Shown here: positions 41,675 through 49,971 of the stretch, piece by piece
How positions within the stretch are numbered: position 1 is the first letter of the stretch
Layout of the letters: each line of letters begins with the position of its first letter
Assembly (NCBI RefSeq): GCF_003946265.1
Contig: NZ_RHNO01000001.1
Location: 186,001 to 250,000 of the forward strand
Reading direction: 5' to 3'
DNA length: 64,000 bases
DNA from: Levilactobacillus yonginensis
GTDB lineage: Bacteria > Bacillota > Bacilli > Lactobacillales > Lactobacillaceae
Position numbers and translations under genes: made by a program
The notes under the pieces: generated by a model
Database searches by the model: none
What the model saw: the letters and a program-made list of their open reading frames with translations, nothing else
What the model was told of the DNA's origin: nothing

Positions 41675-43879
41675 GTGACTTTACGCGATTATCATTTGAC
41701 GTTACACGACGTGGCCGACCATCAACCGGAGTACTTGGAAACGATCTTTTCACTGGCCAATGGCCACTTCGGGGTCCGTGCCAATGACCCAATCAGCGGC
41801 AATCCCATCACCGGGACGCTGATCAACGGTTTCTACGAGACGTCGCCAATTACCTACGGAGAAGCGGGAATTGGCTACGCTCAACAACATCAAACCATTC
41901 TAAATCTGTCGGACCTGCGGCACATTCACGTGACGACCGACAGCGGCCACCGCTTCACCAGTAGTGAGCGGACGGTGGTCGACCTGGACTTAACGACCGG
42001 GGAATTAACCGAACAATTTGTCTTACAAACGCAACAGGGCGAGACCATTACCATGGGCATGAAGTCCGTAATTGGGCAGCGCCAGACTAACTTTTGGGCG
42101 GCCAGCTACAGCTTTACCGCTGGTAACTATACGGGTGGGCTGCTGGTCAGCAAGTCGATTGCTGTGCCCGCTGAGGCGGAATCGATTCCGTCGGCTGACC
42201 CCCGGAAAACCCGGATGGCGGGCCTGCCCATCTGTGAAACGCAGTTTGTTTCGCGGGGACTTCAACGCTATCACGTGAAGACTCGGCGGACGAAACAAGC
42301 CGTGACCATTTACTTGGGGATGCTTGATAAAACGGCCAGCCTCTTACAGCAACCGGTCGACCTGAGCGATGGCGCGGCGCATAAGCTGGAGTACGAGGTT
42401 TACGTTGGTGAAATTGGTGAGCAGAACACGATTGATCCCGCCGCACCATTTCTGGCAAACACGGTTTCAGCTTTGCAGGACGATAGCCGCCAATTTTGGC
42501 AGGACGTCTGGCACCGCAGTGAGGTTACTGTTGGTGGCAATGAGGAGTTGAACCTCGCCATCCACTACAACATTTTCCAGCTGAATCAAGCTGCTGGTCG
42601 GGATGGGCGGACGAACATTGCTGCGAAGGGCCTCAGTGGGTCTGGTTATGAGGGCCACTACTTCTGGGATACGGAAATGTACATGTTGCCGTACTTCATT
42701 TACACCAATCAACAGATGGCGCGGCAACTCTTGCTGTACCGTTACCAAACGTTACCAAAGGCGCGGCAACGGGCGCGGGCGTTGGGTGTTGGCCAGGGGG
42801 CACTGTTTGCCTGGCGGACCATCAACGGTGAGGAGGCCTCGGCCTACTTCCCAGCGGGGACCGCGCAGTATCACATTGACGCTGACGTGGCTTACGCTGT
42901 GGGGAAGTACTATGAAATCACCCGCGACATCGACTTCATTGAACAGTGTGGGTTTGAAATGGTTCTGGAAACGGCTAACTTCTGGGAGGCCTTTGGCGGC
43001 TGGCATCAGGTGGGCACGGAGAACCGATTTGAATTTCACACGGTCACGGGACCCGACGAGTATACGGCGCTGGTCAACAATAATTACTACACGAATCGAT
43101 TGGCTAAGCACAATTTTGAATTAGTGATCTACTTAGCCAAGGAGATATTAAAGCAAGATCCACACGGGTTAGAGAAATACGGCATTGGCCAGGGGGACTT
43201 GGATGTCTTTGAAAACCTGGCGGAACACGTTTACCTGCCGTATAGCGCGGACCTACAGATCAATGAACAGGATGATAGCTTCCTGAGCAAGCCGCGCTGG
43301 CCGGTCGACCGGTCGACGCCGGAGAACTTCCCGTTATTGCTGCACTACCACCCGTTGACGATTTATCGCTACCAGATTGCGAAGCAGGCCGATACGTTAC
43401 TGGCGGACTACCTCTTCCCAGAGGACTTGTCGCCGGAACAGTTGAAGCGCGAATACCGGTATTATGAGGGGGTCACGACCCACGACTCGTCACTGTCCCG
43501 GTCGATCTTTAGCATCTTAGCAGCCCGGATGGGTGATCCAGAAAAGGCCTACGGATACTTCATGGATACGGCACAAATGGACCTGGTCAACCTGCAAAAG
43601 AATACGGCGGATGGCCTCCATTTGGCCAATCTAGGTGGCAGCTGGTTAGCACTGGTGGCGGGTTTCTCTGGCTTCTACGTGCAAGACGAGGTCGTGCATT
43701 TCAACAATCACCTACCTAAGGAAATCACCAAACTGACGTACCGGATGAAGATTGCGGCCAGTGTCTTAGAGATTGAACTCACGGCTAACGATACCAACGT
43801 CACGGTCATCAGCGGGCCAATTCCGACCTACGGCGTGAGCGTGGATGGTGAATTGATTTCGTTGGTAAAGGTGGGCTAA
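41675..43879 (+). CDS. Glycoside hydrolase family 65 (disaccharide phosphorylase)
   Basis: 734 residues from GTG 41675 (gggggg upstream). Domains: N-terminal beta-sandwich (1-250), helical linker, (alpha/alpha)6 barrel (about 300-640) and C-terminal beta domain. The general acid Glu462 is in TGPDEYTALVNNNYYTN; phosphate-binding residues are expected in HDSSLSRSIFSILAARMG. The family splits alpha-glucosides (maltose, trehalose, kojibiose, nigerose or glucosylglycerol) by phosphorolysis. No beta-phosphoglucomutase gene is linked, so the product-handling step lies elsewhere. Which disaccharide is used cannot be decided from sequence. Confidence 0.92.
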   Translation: MTLRDYHLTLHDVADHQPEYLETIFSLANGHFGVRANDPISGNPITGTLINGFYETSPITYGEAGIGYAQQHQTILNLSDLRHIHVTTDSGHRFTSSERTVVDLDLTTGELTEQFVLQTQQGETITMGMKSVIGQRQTNFWAASYSFTAGNYTGGLLVSKSIAVPAEAESIPSADPRKTRMAGLPICETQFVSRGLQRYHVKTRRTKQAVTIYLGMLDKTASLLQQPVDLSDGAAHKLEYEVYVGEIGEQNTIDPAAPFLANTVSALQDDSRQFWQDVWHRSEVTVGGNEELNLAIHYNIFQLNQAAGRDGRTNIAAKGLSGSGYEGHYFWDTEMYMLPYFIYTNQQMARQLLLYRYQTLPKARQRARALGVGQGALFAWRTINGEEASAYFPAGTAQYHIDADVAYAVGKYYEITRDIDFIEQCGFEMVLETANFWEAFGGWHQVGTENRFEFHTVTGPDEYTALVNNNYYTNRLAKHNFELVIYLAKEILKQDPHGLEKYGIGQGDLDVFENLAEHVYLPYSADLQINEQDDSFLSKPRWPVDRSTPENFPLLLHYHPLTIYRYQIAKQADTLLADYLFPEDLSPEQLKREYRYYEGVTTHDSSLSRSIFSILAARMGDPEKAYGYFMDTAQMDLVNLQKNTADGLHLANLGGSWLALVAGFSGFYVQDEVVHFNNHLPKEITKLTYRMKIAASVLEIELTANDTNVTVISGPIPTYGVSVDGELISLVKVG

Positions 43880-43956
43880 GTTAAATCGGGTTGGCTGGCA
43901 GTACTAGCAGGTAGCTACAGAGATGGTTGCCGTGGCGGCTGGTCAATCGAATGTAT

Positions 43957-44004
43957 AAAAGTGGCCCCTAACCGTGGTAAAAACCTCGGTTAGGGGCCAC
44001 TTTA
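43957..44004. terminator. Terminator of the GH65 operon
   Basis: AAAGTGGCCCCTAACCG pairs with CGGTTAGGGGCCACTTT, a 17-bp stem. The T-tail is short, but the stem is very strong. Confidence 0.85.
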
Positions 44005-44014
44005 GTGACTGAAG

Positions 44015-44581
44015 TTAAAAGTTGAAAGGCCCACCATGCCTGATACAGCAAGGATTGGGTATTGGAGGTTAGTCAGACATAGTGGGAAAGTTCCGCCTTA
44101 CCGTTCGCCAAATTTGGACTGGAACGCGGTGGGAAGGACGGGACAAGCCAAAGGGCGGTCTTGCCCCTCGCTTGAAGCCGCAAAGCACGTTTTCAAGTCG
44201 CCATTTTCAAGAAAATCACTTGAAAATCCCACGGCTGAGTCCAAAGTTGACTCACTCTCGGCTACTTAGTGTCGCGCCAGTAATATTGCATAAGCGCTGT
44301 TATCCAGGTAGTTAAACTAGCTTAGTTTCCAAGCACCCATTTAACCGGAGGTGGTCAGAGGTGGAGCCAGCTGTGTCGACGGTGTTAGCCGATTTTCGGC
44401 TTACAGCGTGGGACGTGTTTGAAGACTGGTGGTTTTCCAGGCTTCAAACCGAGCCGGAGGACCGCTTCTCAGGCCGGAGGCGTTCCCCACAGCAGGCGGA
44501 ATCTCTGACCTCCGCAGGTGGAAGTCAATAACGTCTTGCTATTCTTGGTTTGATAACGGTTTTCGGCCTTTCAACCTTTAG
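44015..44581. mobile_element. MITE-like composite element E1 with two structured units
   Basis: 567 bp. Left end TTAAAAGTTGAAAG, right end CTTTCAACCTTTAG: terminal inverted repeats as in E3 with two changes. The left half (about 44085-44275) is a minus-oriented structured unit; the right half (about 44345-44530) is a plus-oriented one with GGTCAGAG/CTCTGACC closing stem, GGCTTCAAACCGAGCCGGAGGACCGC and CCCCACAGC. No transposase frame of useful length. No target duplication could be matched here. The right end supplies the stop codon of the adjacent minus-strand gene. Confidence 0.8.
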
Positions 44582-44838
44582 ACAAACAGTTTAGTAAGCA
44601 GTGTGATCGTTAGTAAAATCATGGTCGCCACCTGAATGACCTGGGTGGACAAGTAGTTGGCAACGTGTTGCCGCCAAAGCTTGCGACCGAACCAGAAATA
44701 GGTGATCAACATTAGCCAGAGATAGTAACCGAAGGCTAACTGTAAAAAGGTGGCGGTCGTTAGACTTGTGACCATCAGTAAGACGGCAACGAGACAGTAG
44801 AAGTCATAGATAATAAAGATGGTTTTCGCGTTCTTGAT
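44578..44838 (-). CDS. Small membrane protein with non-standard (ATC) start
   Basis: A hydrophobic frame of about 87 codons with three membrane segments: KTIFIIYDFYCLVAVLLMV, LQLAFGYYLWLMLITYFWF and VIQVATMILLTITLLTKLFV. A strong aaggagg site points to codon 44838-44836, which is ATC, not ATG/GTG/TTG. The first standard start in frame is ATG 44775, inside the first helix and without ribosome site. Either ATC is used, or a start codon was mutated. The stop codon lies within the inverted repeat of element E1, so the natural C-terminus may have been cut. Family not recognised. Confidence 0.55.
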   Translation of the reverse strand: MKNAKTIFIIYDFYCLVAVLLMVTSLTTATFLQLAFGYYLWLMLITYFWFGRKLWRQHVANYLSTQVIQVATMILLTITLLTKLFV

Positions 44839-44992
44839 AAGTGCCCCTCCTTAAATGTTCCCCTGAGACCCATCCAATTATAACAGATACTTATTTGGCT
44901 AGGGCCTGAATTTATAGCGGTGGTGTTTGACCACTAAACGACTAGATATCAGGTATACTGAGGACATGAATATTTAATGGAGGTTGATTAAG

Positions 44993-45487
44993 ATGACAGT
45001 CACAATTATGAACGCCCAGATTACCGATCTGACGCAAATCATGGTCATTGAGAATGCCGGTTTCTCAGTAGCTGAGGCGGCCAGTGAGGCCAGCATGGCC
45101 GAACGAATCCAGCAGATTCCAGATACTTTTTTGGTTGCCAAACAGGGCCCTGAAGTGCTGGGCTACGTGGTGGGGCCGGCGTTTGACCGCCGTTACCTGA
45201 CCGATGACCTCTTTGCCAAGTCGACACCTAATGCCGCTGGGGCACCGTACCAAACGGTGCTGAGCTTGGCAGTTAGTCCACAGCATCAGGGTGAGGGCGT
45301 TGGTGGGCAACTTCTGACGGCGCTGGCTAAGGTTGCCCGACAGGAAAGTCGCCAAGCCATCACACTGACCTGCCTGAAGCGATTGGTCCCCTTCTATGAG
45401 GCCAATGGGTACGTGAACGAAGGCGTCTCCGCCTCGGCCCATGCGGGTGAGACCTGGTACAACCTGGTCTTACCGTTGATGGACTAG
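44993..45487 (+). CDS. GNAT family N-acetyltransferase
   Basis: About 164 residues from ATG 44993 (ggagg 9 nt upstream). The acetyl-CoA-binding motif SLAVSPQHQGEGVGGQLLTALAKVARQ is canonical (Q-x-x-G-x-G). C-terminal LTCLKRLVPFYEANGYVNEG fits the fold. The N-terminal half resembles RimI- or YitI-like enzymes. Substrate unknown. Its 3' end overlaps by 4 nt the convergent SMR gene. Confidence 0.9.
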   Translation: MTVTIMNAQITDLTQIMVIENAGFSVAEAASEASMAERIQQIPDTFLVAKQGPEVLGYVVGPAFDRRYLTDDLFAKSTPNAAGAPYQTVLSLAVSPQHQGEGVGGQLLTALAKVARQESRQAITLTCLKRLVPFYEANGYVNEGVSASAHAGETWYNLVLPLMD

Positions 45488-45798
45488 CTGATTAATTTCA
45501 ATCCCATAGTAGCGCCCAGAATCACCGTCACCCAGAGCAACTTCCGCCAGTCCTTGGACTCGTGGAAGAAGAGCATGCCAGTGATGACCCCGCCGGCGGC
45601 ACCGATTCCCGTCCAAACAGCGTAGGCGGTCCCCATCGGCAGGGTGTTCAGGGCGAGTTCCAGACCACCAAAACTAAAGGTAAAGGCCAGGATCATCAGT
45701 CCCCATAGCCACCATTTATGGGCGTGAAGGGCCCAGTTCATGAAGGTGACGCCCAACATTTCGCAGAGTCCTGCGACAATTAAGAATAGCCAAGCCAT
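45484..45798 (-). CDS. SMR family transporter, subunit 2 of a guanidinium exporter pair
   Basis: 104 residues, four membrane helices. The central Glu13 of SMR proteins is present (VAGLCEMLGVTFMNWA), as is the second-helix region GGLELALNTLPMGTAYAVWTGIGAAGGVITG. It is 2 nt downstream of another SMR gene on the same strand, and the pair lies behind a guanidine-I riboswitch. A heterodimeric guanidinium/H+ antiporter is predicted. The two subunits are expected to insert in opposite orientation. Confidence 0.92.
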   Translation of the reverse strand: MAWLFLIVAGLCEMLGVTFMNWALHAHKWWLWGLMILAFTFSFGGLELALNTLPMGTAYAVWTGIGAAGGVITGMLFFHESKDWRKLLWVTVILGATMGLKLIS

Positions 45799-45800
45799 GA

Positions 45801-46127
45801 TTAGTTTCCTCCTTGAGTTGTGGTGAACTGGAGGCCACCGATACCGATGACCAGCAATCCGACCAAGACGAGTTTACTGAAACTGATGGGTTCACTGAAG
45901 GCCAGCACACCCACGGCGGTCGTTCCCAGCGTTCCGAGTCCAACGTAGACCGCGTAGGCGGTTCCGGCGGGGATGACCTGACTGGCGCGAATCAACAAGT
46001 AGAAGCTGAGGAGCACCGCGAGGCCAGTTAGTCCCCATTCCCAAGGGGTGGTCGCGTGTTTGAAGCCCACGACCCAGCTGACCTCAAAGAGGGCACCTAA
46101 GACGACGAGTAACCACTGTTTAAGCAT
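45801..46127 (-). CDS. SMR family transporter, subunit 1 of a guanidinium exporter pair
   Basis: 108 residues with Glu15 in the first helix (VVLGALFEVSWVVGFKHA) and QVIPAGTAYAVYVGLGTLGTTAVGVLAFSEPIS. The W-x-x-GFKHA motif is characteristic of the SugE/Gdx branch, which exports guanidinium. The first gene after the riboswitch; ggagga precedes ATG 46127. Confidence 0.93.
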   Translation of the reverse strand: MLKQWLLVVLGALFEVSWVVGFKHATTPWEWGLTGLAVLLSFYLLIRASQVIPAGTAYAVYVGLGTLGTTAVGVLAFSEPISFSKLVLVGLLVIGIGGLQFTTTQGGN

Positions 46128-46161
46128 AAATACCGTTCCTCCTTAATCCTCACGACCAAAT

Positions 46162-46295
46162 AAAAAGCCTGAGAAATATTGCCGAATTAACGACAATATC
46201 TCCCAGGCTTTTTCCCTTCCGTGGCCGTAGCCGCGGCTACGGGTTCTCTCTCGGACCAGACCCATGGTAGTGGCGGAACCCTAGAGAACTTTCTT
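46162..46295 (-). promoter_or_regulatory. Guanidine-I (ykkC) riboswitch with terminator
   Basis: Minus-strand sequence contains the class hallmarks: CTAGGGTTCCG, CTGGTCCGAGAG, then the CACGGAAGGGA element and AAAAAGCCTGGGAG. An overlapping terminator (46162-46213) pairs AAAAAGCCTGGGAGATATTG with its complement and ends in a T-run. Guanidine binding should prevent termination and turn on the SMR pair. Confidence 0.95.
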
Positions 46296-46418
46296 CAGTT
46301 GTGAGTCAGTAGCGCTAGCTTAGCACATTTTGAAAAGAGGGGCAAGCTGGACGTGAAAATGCGTGTAAGAAACCGTGATAACAACGCTTTTACCCAGATA
46401 AGTGACGAATTTCACGAA

Positions 46419-46438
46419 AAATACAATCGATTGTATTT
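46419..46438. promoter_or_regulatory. 20-bp perfect palindrome upstream of the fructokinase operon
   Basis: AAATACAATC/GATTGTATTT, a perfect inverted repeat with no spacer, about 200 bp before the fructokinase start. Good operator candidate; the regulator is not in this window's neighbourhood. Confidence 0.5.
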
Positions 46439-46515
46439 CCGTCCTGATAGGATTTTTACGGATTTTCTGAAAATTATTGTGCGAATCTCCCCCTTAAAAA
46501 CGTCAAATGCGATGC

Positions 46516-46534
46516 TATACTGAAAACGATTTAA
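46516..46534 (+). promoter_or_regulatory. -10 element with overlapping cre-like site
   Basis: TATACT (46516-46521) may be the -10 box. TGAAAACGATTTAA (46521-46534) matches the cre consensus except for one position at the 3' end. Together they suggest CcpA control of the fructokinase operon. Confidence 0.5.
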
Positions 46535-46616
46535 AAATGACTGTACCGGTCATTCATAGCTTTGGAAAAAGGTGCCGCGGGTCACGGCCCCCGGCGTAAA
46601 TATGGAGGTAGCAATT

Positions 46617-47492
46617 ATGCAACTCGGAAGTATTGAAGCTGGGGGAACTAAATTTGTTTGTGCAGTTGGTAACGAAGATTACCGTGTGCAAGACAAGGTG
46701 CGGATCCCAACGACCACCCCAGAAGAAACGTTAAGCAAAACCATCGACTACTTTAAGCAATTCCCAGAAATCAAGGCAATTGCCATTTCATCATTTGGTC
46801 CCATTGAACTGCGGCACAACTCGCCGAAGTACGGTTATATCACGGACACGCCTAAGAAGGGCTGGTCCAACACCGACTTTGTGGGGCGGCTCAAGCAGGA
46901 TTTGGACGTGCCAATGTACTGGACGTCCGACGTCAATGGCTCGGCCTATGGTGAATACGTTATGTCGACACTGTTTAATGAAAACATCAACTCACTGGTC
47001 TACTTTACGATTGGGACTGGCGTTGGTGCTGGGGCGATTATCAACGGTAACTTTGTGGGGAGCTTAGGCCATCCCGAAATGGGGCACGTTCGCTTGAAGC
47101 GGCATCCTGATGATTTAGACTTTCCCGGGATCTGTCCGTTTCATGGGGACTGCTTGGAGGGATTAGTCAGCGGACCAACGTTCGACGCGCGGCTGGGGAA
47201 ACCCGGTAAGGACGTGCCACTGACGGATCACGTGTGGGATATTTTAGCCTACTACGTGGCGCAAGCAGCCCTGCAGGAAACGTTGATGTTGCGGCCTGAC
47301 AAGATCATCTTCGGTGGCGGTGTCGTCAGTGAAGACTTCTTGGTCAAGGTCCGGGCCGAATTCGACAAGCTATTGAACGGCTACGTCAGCGTTGGCAATC
47401 TGGAAGATTACATCGTGATGCCAACGGTTAAAGACAACGGTTCAGCCACGCTAGGTGACTTTGCCTTAGCACTCAATGAGTATAACAAGTGA
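46617..47492 (+). CDS. scrK: ROK family fructokinase
   Basis: About 291 residues from ATG 46617 (ggaggt upstream). The ATP-binding GSIEAGGTKFVCAVG motif, IGTGVGAGAIING and the zinc-binding stretch GHPEMGHVRLKRHPDDLDFPGICPFHGDCLEGLVSGP are typical of bacterial ROK fructokinases. It phosphorylates fructose to fructose 6-phosphate. First gene of an apparent four-gene operon (18 nt to the next). An alternative hexose substrate cannot be excluded. Confidence 0.93.
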   Translation: MQLGSIEAGGTKFVCAVGNEDYRVQDKVRIPTTTPEETLSKTIDYFKQFPEIKAIAISSFGPIELRHNSPKYGYITDTPKKGWSNTDFVGRLKQDLDVPMYWTSDVNGSAYGEYVMSTLFNENINSLVYFTIGTGVGAGAIINGNFVGSLGHPEMGHVRLKRHPDDLDFPGICPFHGDCLEGLVSGPTFDARLGKPGKDVPLTDHVWDILAYYVAQAALQETLMLRPDKIIFGGGVVSEDFLVKVRAEFDKLLNGYVSVGNLEDYIVMPTVKDNGSATLGDFALALNEYNK

Positions 47493-47510
47493 GAGAGGGA
47501 GAACTAAATT

Positions 47511-48512
47511 ATGAAAGCCTTAGTATTAACTGGAACCAAGCAAATGGAGATTCAAGACCTCGCCAAGCCAGAAGTTAAAGCGGATGAAGTGTTAGTTAAC
47601 ACCGCCTACGCTGGAATTTGTGGAACCGACCGCGCATTGTACGCGGGCCTTCCTGGTTCTGCCGATGCTGTGCCACCAATCGTTTTGGGTCATGAAAACT
47701 CTGGAATTGTTGCTGCCATTGGTAGCGATGTGACCAACGTGAAGGTTGGCGACCGGGTAACGGTTGACCCTAACATCTACTGTGGCCAATGCGAATACTG
47801 CCGGACTGACCGTCCAGAACTCTGTGATGACTTGTCTGCCGTTGGGGTTACTCGCGATGGTGGGTTGGAAGAATCCTTTACGGCACCTTCCTCCGTTGTT
47901 TACCCAATTCCTGACAGTGTTTCCTTAAAGGCCGCCGCAACCACTGAACCAATTTCTTGTGCGGTTCACGGGGTTAAATTACTCGACTTGACGCCATATC
48001 AAAAGGCCTTGGTCATCGGTGATGGTTTCATGGGGCAATTATTTGTGCAATTATTACAAGCTTACGGCGTACACCAAGTGGACTTTGCCGGCATCAACGA
48101 CAAGAAGTTGGCTTTCAACAAGGAAAAATTTGGCGTTACGAACACCTTCAACACCAAGCATGAGAGCTTACCAGCCGACTACGACGTTGTGATCGAAGCC
48201 GTTGGGTTGCCACAAACGCAGGAACAAGCTGTTGAAGCAACTAAGAAGGGCGCTCAAGTCTTGATGTTTGGTGTGGGGAAGCCTAACCAGACTTTCTCCA
48301 TGAACACCTACGAAGTTTACCAAAAGCAATTGAAGATCCAAGGGGCTTTCATTAACCCATACGCTTTCGAAGATGCCATTGCTTTGTTGGCTAGCGGTCA
48401 ATTGGACGTGGAATCTTTGATCAGCCACGAAGTTAGTTTGGAACAAGTCGAAGATGTATTGAATGGTAAGGTTGCCGGCGTCAGCAAGGCTGTCGTCAAG
48501 GTTGCTGACTAG
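47511..48512 (+). CDS. Zinc-dependent medium-chain alcohol/polyol dehydrogenase
   Basis: 333 residues. Catalytic zinc Cys in AGICGTDRALYAG and GHE in VLGHENSGIV; structural zinc motif CGQCEYCRTDRPELC; Rossmann region VIGDGFMGQLFVQLLQAYG (the usual GxGxxG is GDGFMG). The group includes sorbitol, threonine and galactitol-phosphate dehydrogenases. With fructokinase upstream, conversion of a polyol or a sugar alcohol to fructose is a reasonable guess. agagggagaa precedes ATG 47511. Confidence 0.9.
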   Translation: MKALVLTGTKQMEIQDLAKPEVKADEVLVNTAYAGICGTDRALYAGLPGSADAVPPIVLGHENSGIVAAIGSDVTNVKVGDRVTVDPNIYCGQCEYCRTDRPELCDDLSAVGVTRDGGLEESFTAPSSVVYPIPDSVSLKAAATTEPISCAVHGVKLLDLTPYQKALVIGDGFMGQLFVQLLQAYGVHQVDFAGINDKKLAFNKEKFGVTNTFNTKHESLPADYDVVIEAVGLPQTQEQAVEATKKGAQVLMFGVGKPNQTFSMNTYEVYQKQLKIQGAFINPYAFEDAIALLASGQLDVESLISHEVSLEQVEDVLNGKVAGVSKAVVKVAD

Positions 48513-48535
48513 TCACGTAAAGGTAAGGGATAATC

Positions 48536-49309
48536 ATGAAAGCTGAAGCAGTGAGTGATTTGAATGAGGGGGCGTCAGGCGTGGAATTAACTGGTCAACG
48601 AACCATTTCAATGTCCAAAGCAATTTCGTACTTCGCCCTGTCGCTGGTCATCAACTCAGCAGGAAACGTGCTGACGTTGGTCACAAGTGCTAAGATTCAT
48701 CCGTCCTTCTTGGGGGCGGCGTATTGGTCAGCCGCGGAGGCCAACCTGGGGACGGCCTTCCACTGGAATTTGTTCTGGGCGTTCCTGATCATGGGATTCT
48801 TGACCGCAGTCTTAAACGCGGTCCTGATTCACCACTGGGACTGGAAACGAATCGCTGGGAACATGGTCTTCATGGTACCGTTCTCCGCGTTGATCCAAGT
48901 CTTTGAAGACTTCTTTGACGGCAAGTATCCCGCATTGTTTGCGGGCCTGCCAGACGCGCACAGTGCCGGGATGATCATCTTCTACATCGCCCTGAACTTC
49001 TTGGGGGTGGCCTTCATTGCGGTGGCCATTTCCATCTACCAACGGGTCAACCTAGTCTTGCATCCAGCCGATGATTTGATGCAGATTCTCCGGTTCCGGT
49101 ACTTTAAGGGGCAAGCTGCTAAGGCGATGTGGGCATCGTACATTCCACCAACCATTATGGCCATCATTGCGATCATCATTACCCGGCAATTCACCAACTT
49201 CGGTCTGGGGACCGTCTTTGCCTTCCTGGCACAGGGTGGAATCACTGGGGTCGCTGACCGCGTCATCTTCCCTAAGCTGAAGCATCAGGCTGTGGATGTT
49301 GGTAAATAA
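48536..49309 (+). CDS. Multi-pass membrane protein (YczE/YitT-like)
   Basis: 257 residues with five to six membrane segments; the N-terminal about 25 residues are soluble. The pattern (ALSLVINSAGNVLTLVT, FWAFLIMGFLTAVLNAVLI, VPFSALIQVFEDFFDG, IIFYIALNFLGVAFIAVAISIYQ) resembles YczE/YyaS-type small integral membrane proteins. Transport of the operon's substrate is possible but unproven. Third gene of the fructokinase operon; 23 nt from the dehydrogenase. Confidence 0.7.
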   Translation: MKAEAVSDLNEGASGVELTGQRTISMSKAISYFALSLVINSAGNVLTLVTSAKIHPSFLGAAYWSAAEANLGTAFHWNLFWAFLIMGFLTAVLNAVLIHHWDWKRIAGNMVFMVPFSALIQVFEDFFDGKYPALFAGLPDAHSAGMIIFYIALNFLGVAFIAVAISIYQRVNLVLHPADDLMQILRFRYFKGQAAKAMWASYIPPTIMAIIAIIITRQFTNFGLGTVFAFLAQGGITGVADRVIFPKLKHQAVDVGK

Positions 49310-49340
49310 CGACTGAAAAAAGAAAGAGGCGTCCTTTAAC

Positions 49341-49733
49341 ATGGCAATTAATGACTTTATTACTGGGATTCAACACGTCGGCATTCCTTCCGCCGATTTG
49401 GACAAGACCATTGCGTTTTACAAGTCTTTAGGTTTTGAACAGGCCGGGCTATTTCCTAACGGGGCTAACCGGTGTGCCTTCATGCGATTCGGCAATTTGA
49501 CGATTGAAACGTGGGAAGGCGACCCAACCAATCCAACGGCTGGTGCCATCAACCATATTTCATTGAACACGACTGACGTCGATCAGGCCTTCGCTGCTGC
49601 TAAGGAACAGGGCTTGGACTTGGTCAACGATGAGATTCAATCTATCCCATCCTTCTGGGACAAGGGCATTCGGTTCTTTAACATTTTAGGACCTAATCAC
49701 GAAACGATTGAATTTTGTCAGATTCTCAAATAA
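49341..49733 (+). CDS. VOC/glyoxalase-bleomycin resistance family protein
   Basis: 130 residues in a beta-alpha-beta3 VOC repeat pair: ITGIQHVGIPSADLDKTIAFYKSLGFE, ..AINHISLNTTDVDQAFAAAKEQGLD, and NILGPNHETIEFCQIL. Metal-site residues (His12, Glu52 region, His72, Glu126) are consistent with a glyoxalase-like or isomerase-like activity. It closes the fructokinase-dehydrogenase-membrane protein operon and may act on a reactive carbonyl or open-chain sugar. Confidence 0.85.
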   Translation: MAINDFITGIQHVGIPSADLDKTIAFYKSLGFEQAGLFPNGANRCAFMRFGNLTIETWEGDPTNPTAGAINHISLNTTDVDQAFAAAKEQGLDLVNDEIQSIPSFWDKGIRFFNILGPNHETIEFCQILK

Positions 49734-49737
49734 GTAA

Positions 49738-49780
49738 GTTAGTGGTCACGCAATTCTGGGGGGATGGCGTGACCACTAAC
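49738..49780 (+). terminator. Hairpin after the VOC gene
   Basis: GTTAGTGGTCACGC with GCGTGACCACTAAC, a perfect 14-bp stem, but without a T-run. It probably protects or ends the operon transcript. Confidence 0.6.
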
Positions 49781-49872
49781 CCTTCAAGTGAAACGTTCAG
49801 CGGGAAATTTCACGAGGACTGGCCCGGCGCTGCCAGCAAAGGGCTAGCTTGATTCCTATGTGAATAACCAGC

Positions 49873-49907
49873 AAAAAAAGTTGTGGCTACGGCCGCAACT
49901 TTTTTTA
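49873..49907. terminator. Bidirectional terminator
   Basis: AAAAAAAGTTGTGG with CCGCAACTTTTTTT around a short loop. Confidence 0.82.
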
Positions 49908-49971
49908 TCGTCAATTTTATTAGGTTGAAACGTGCAATCTCAACGTTACTTAACCTCGATAGACAAACAAT

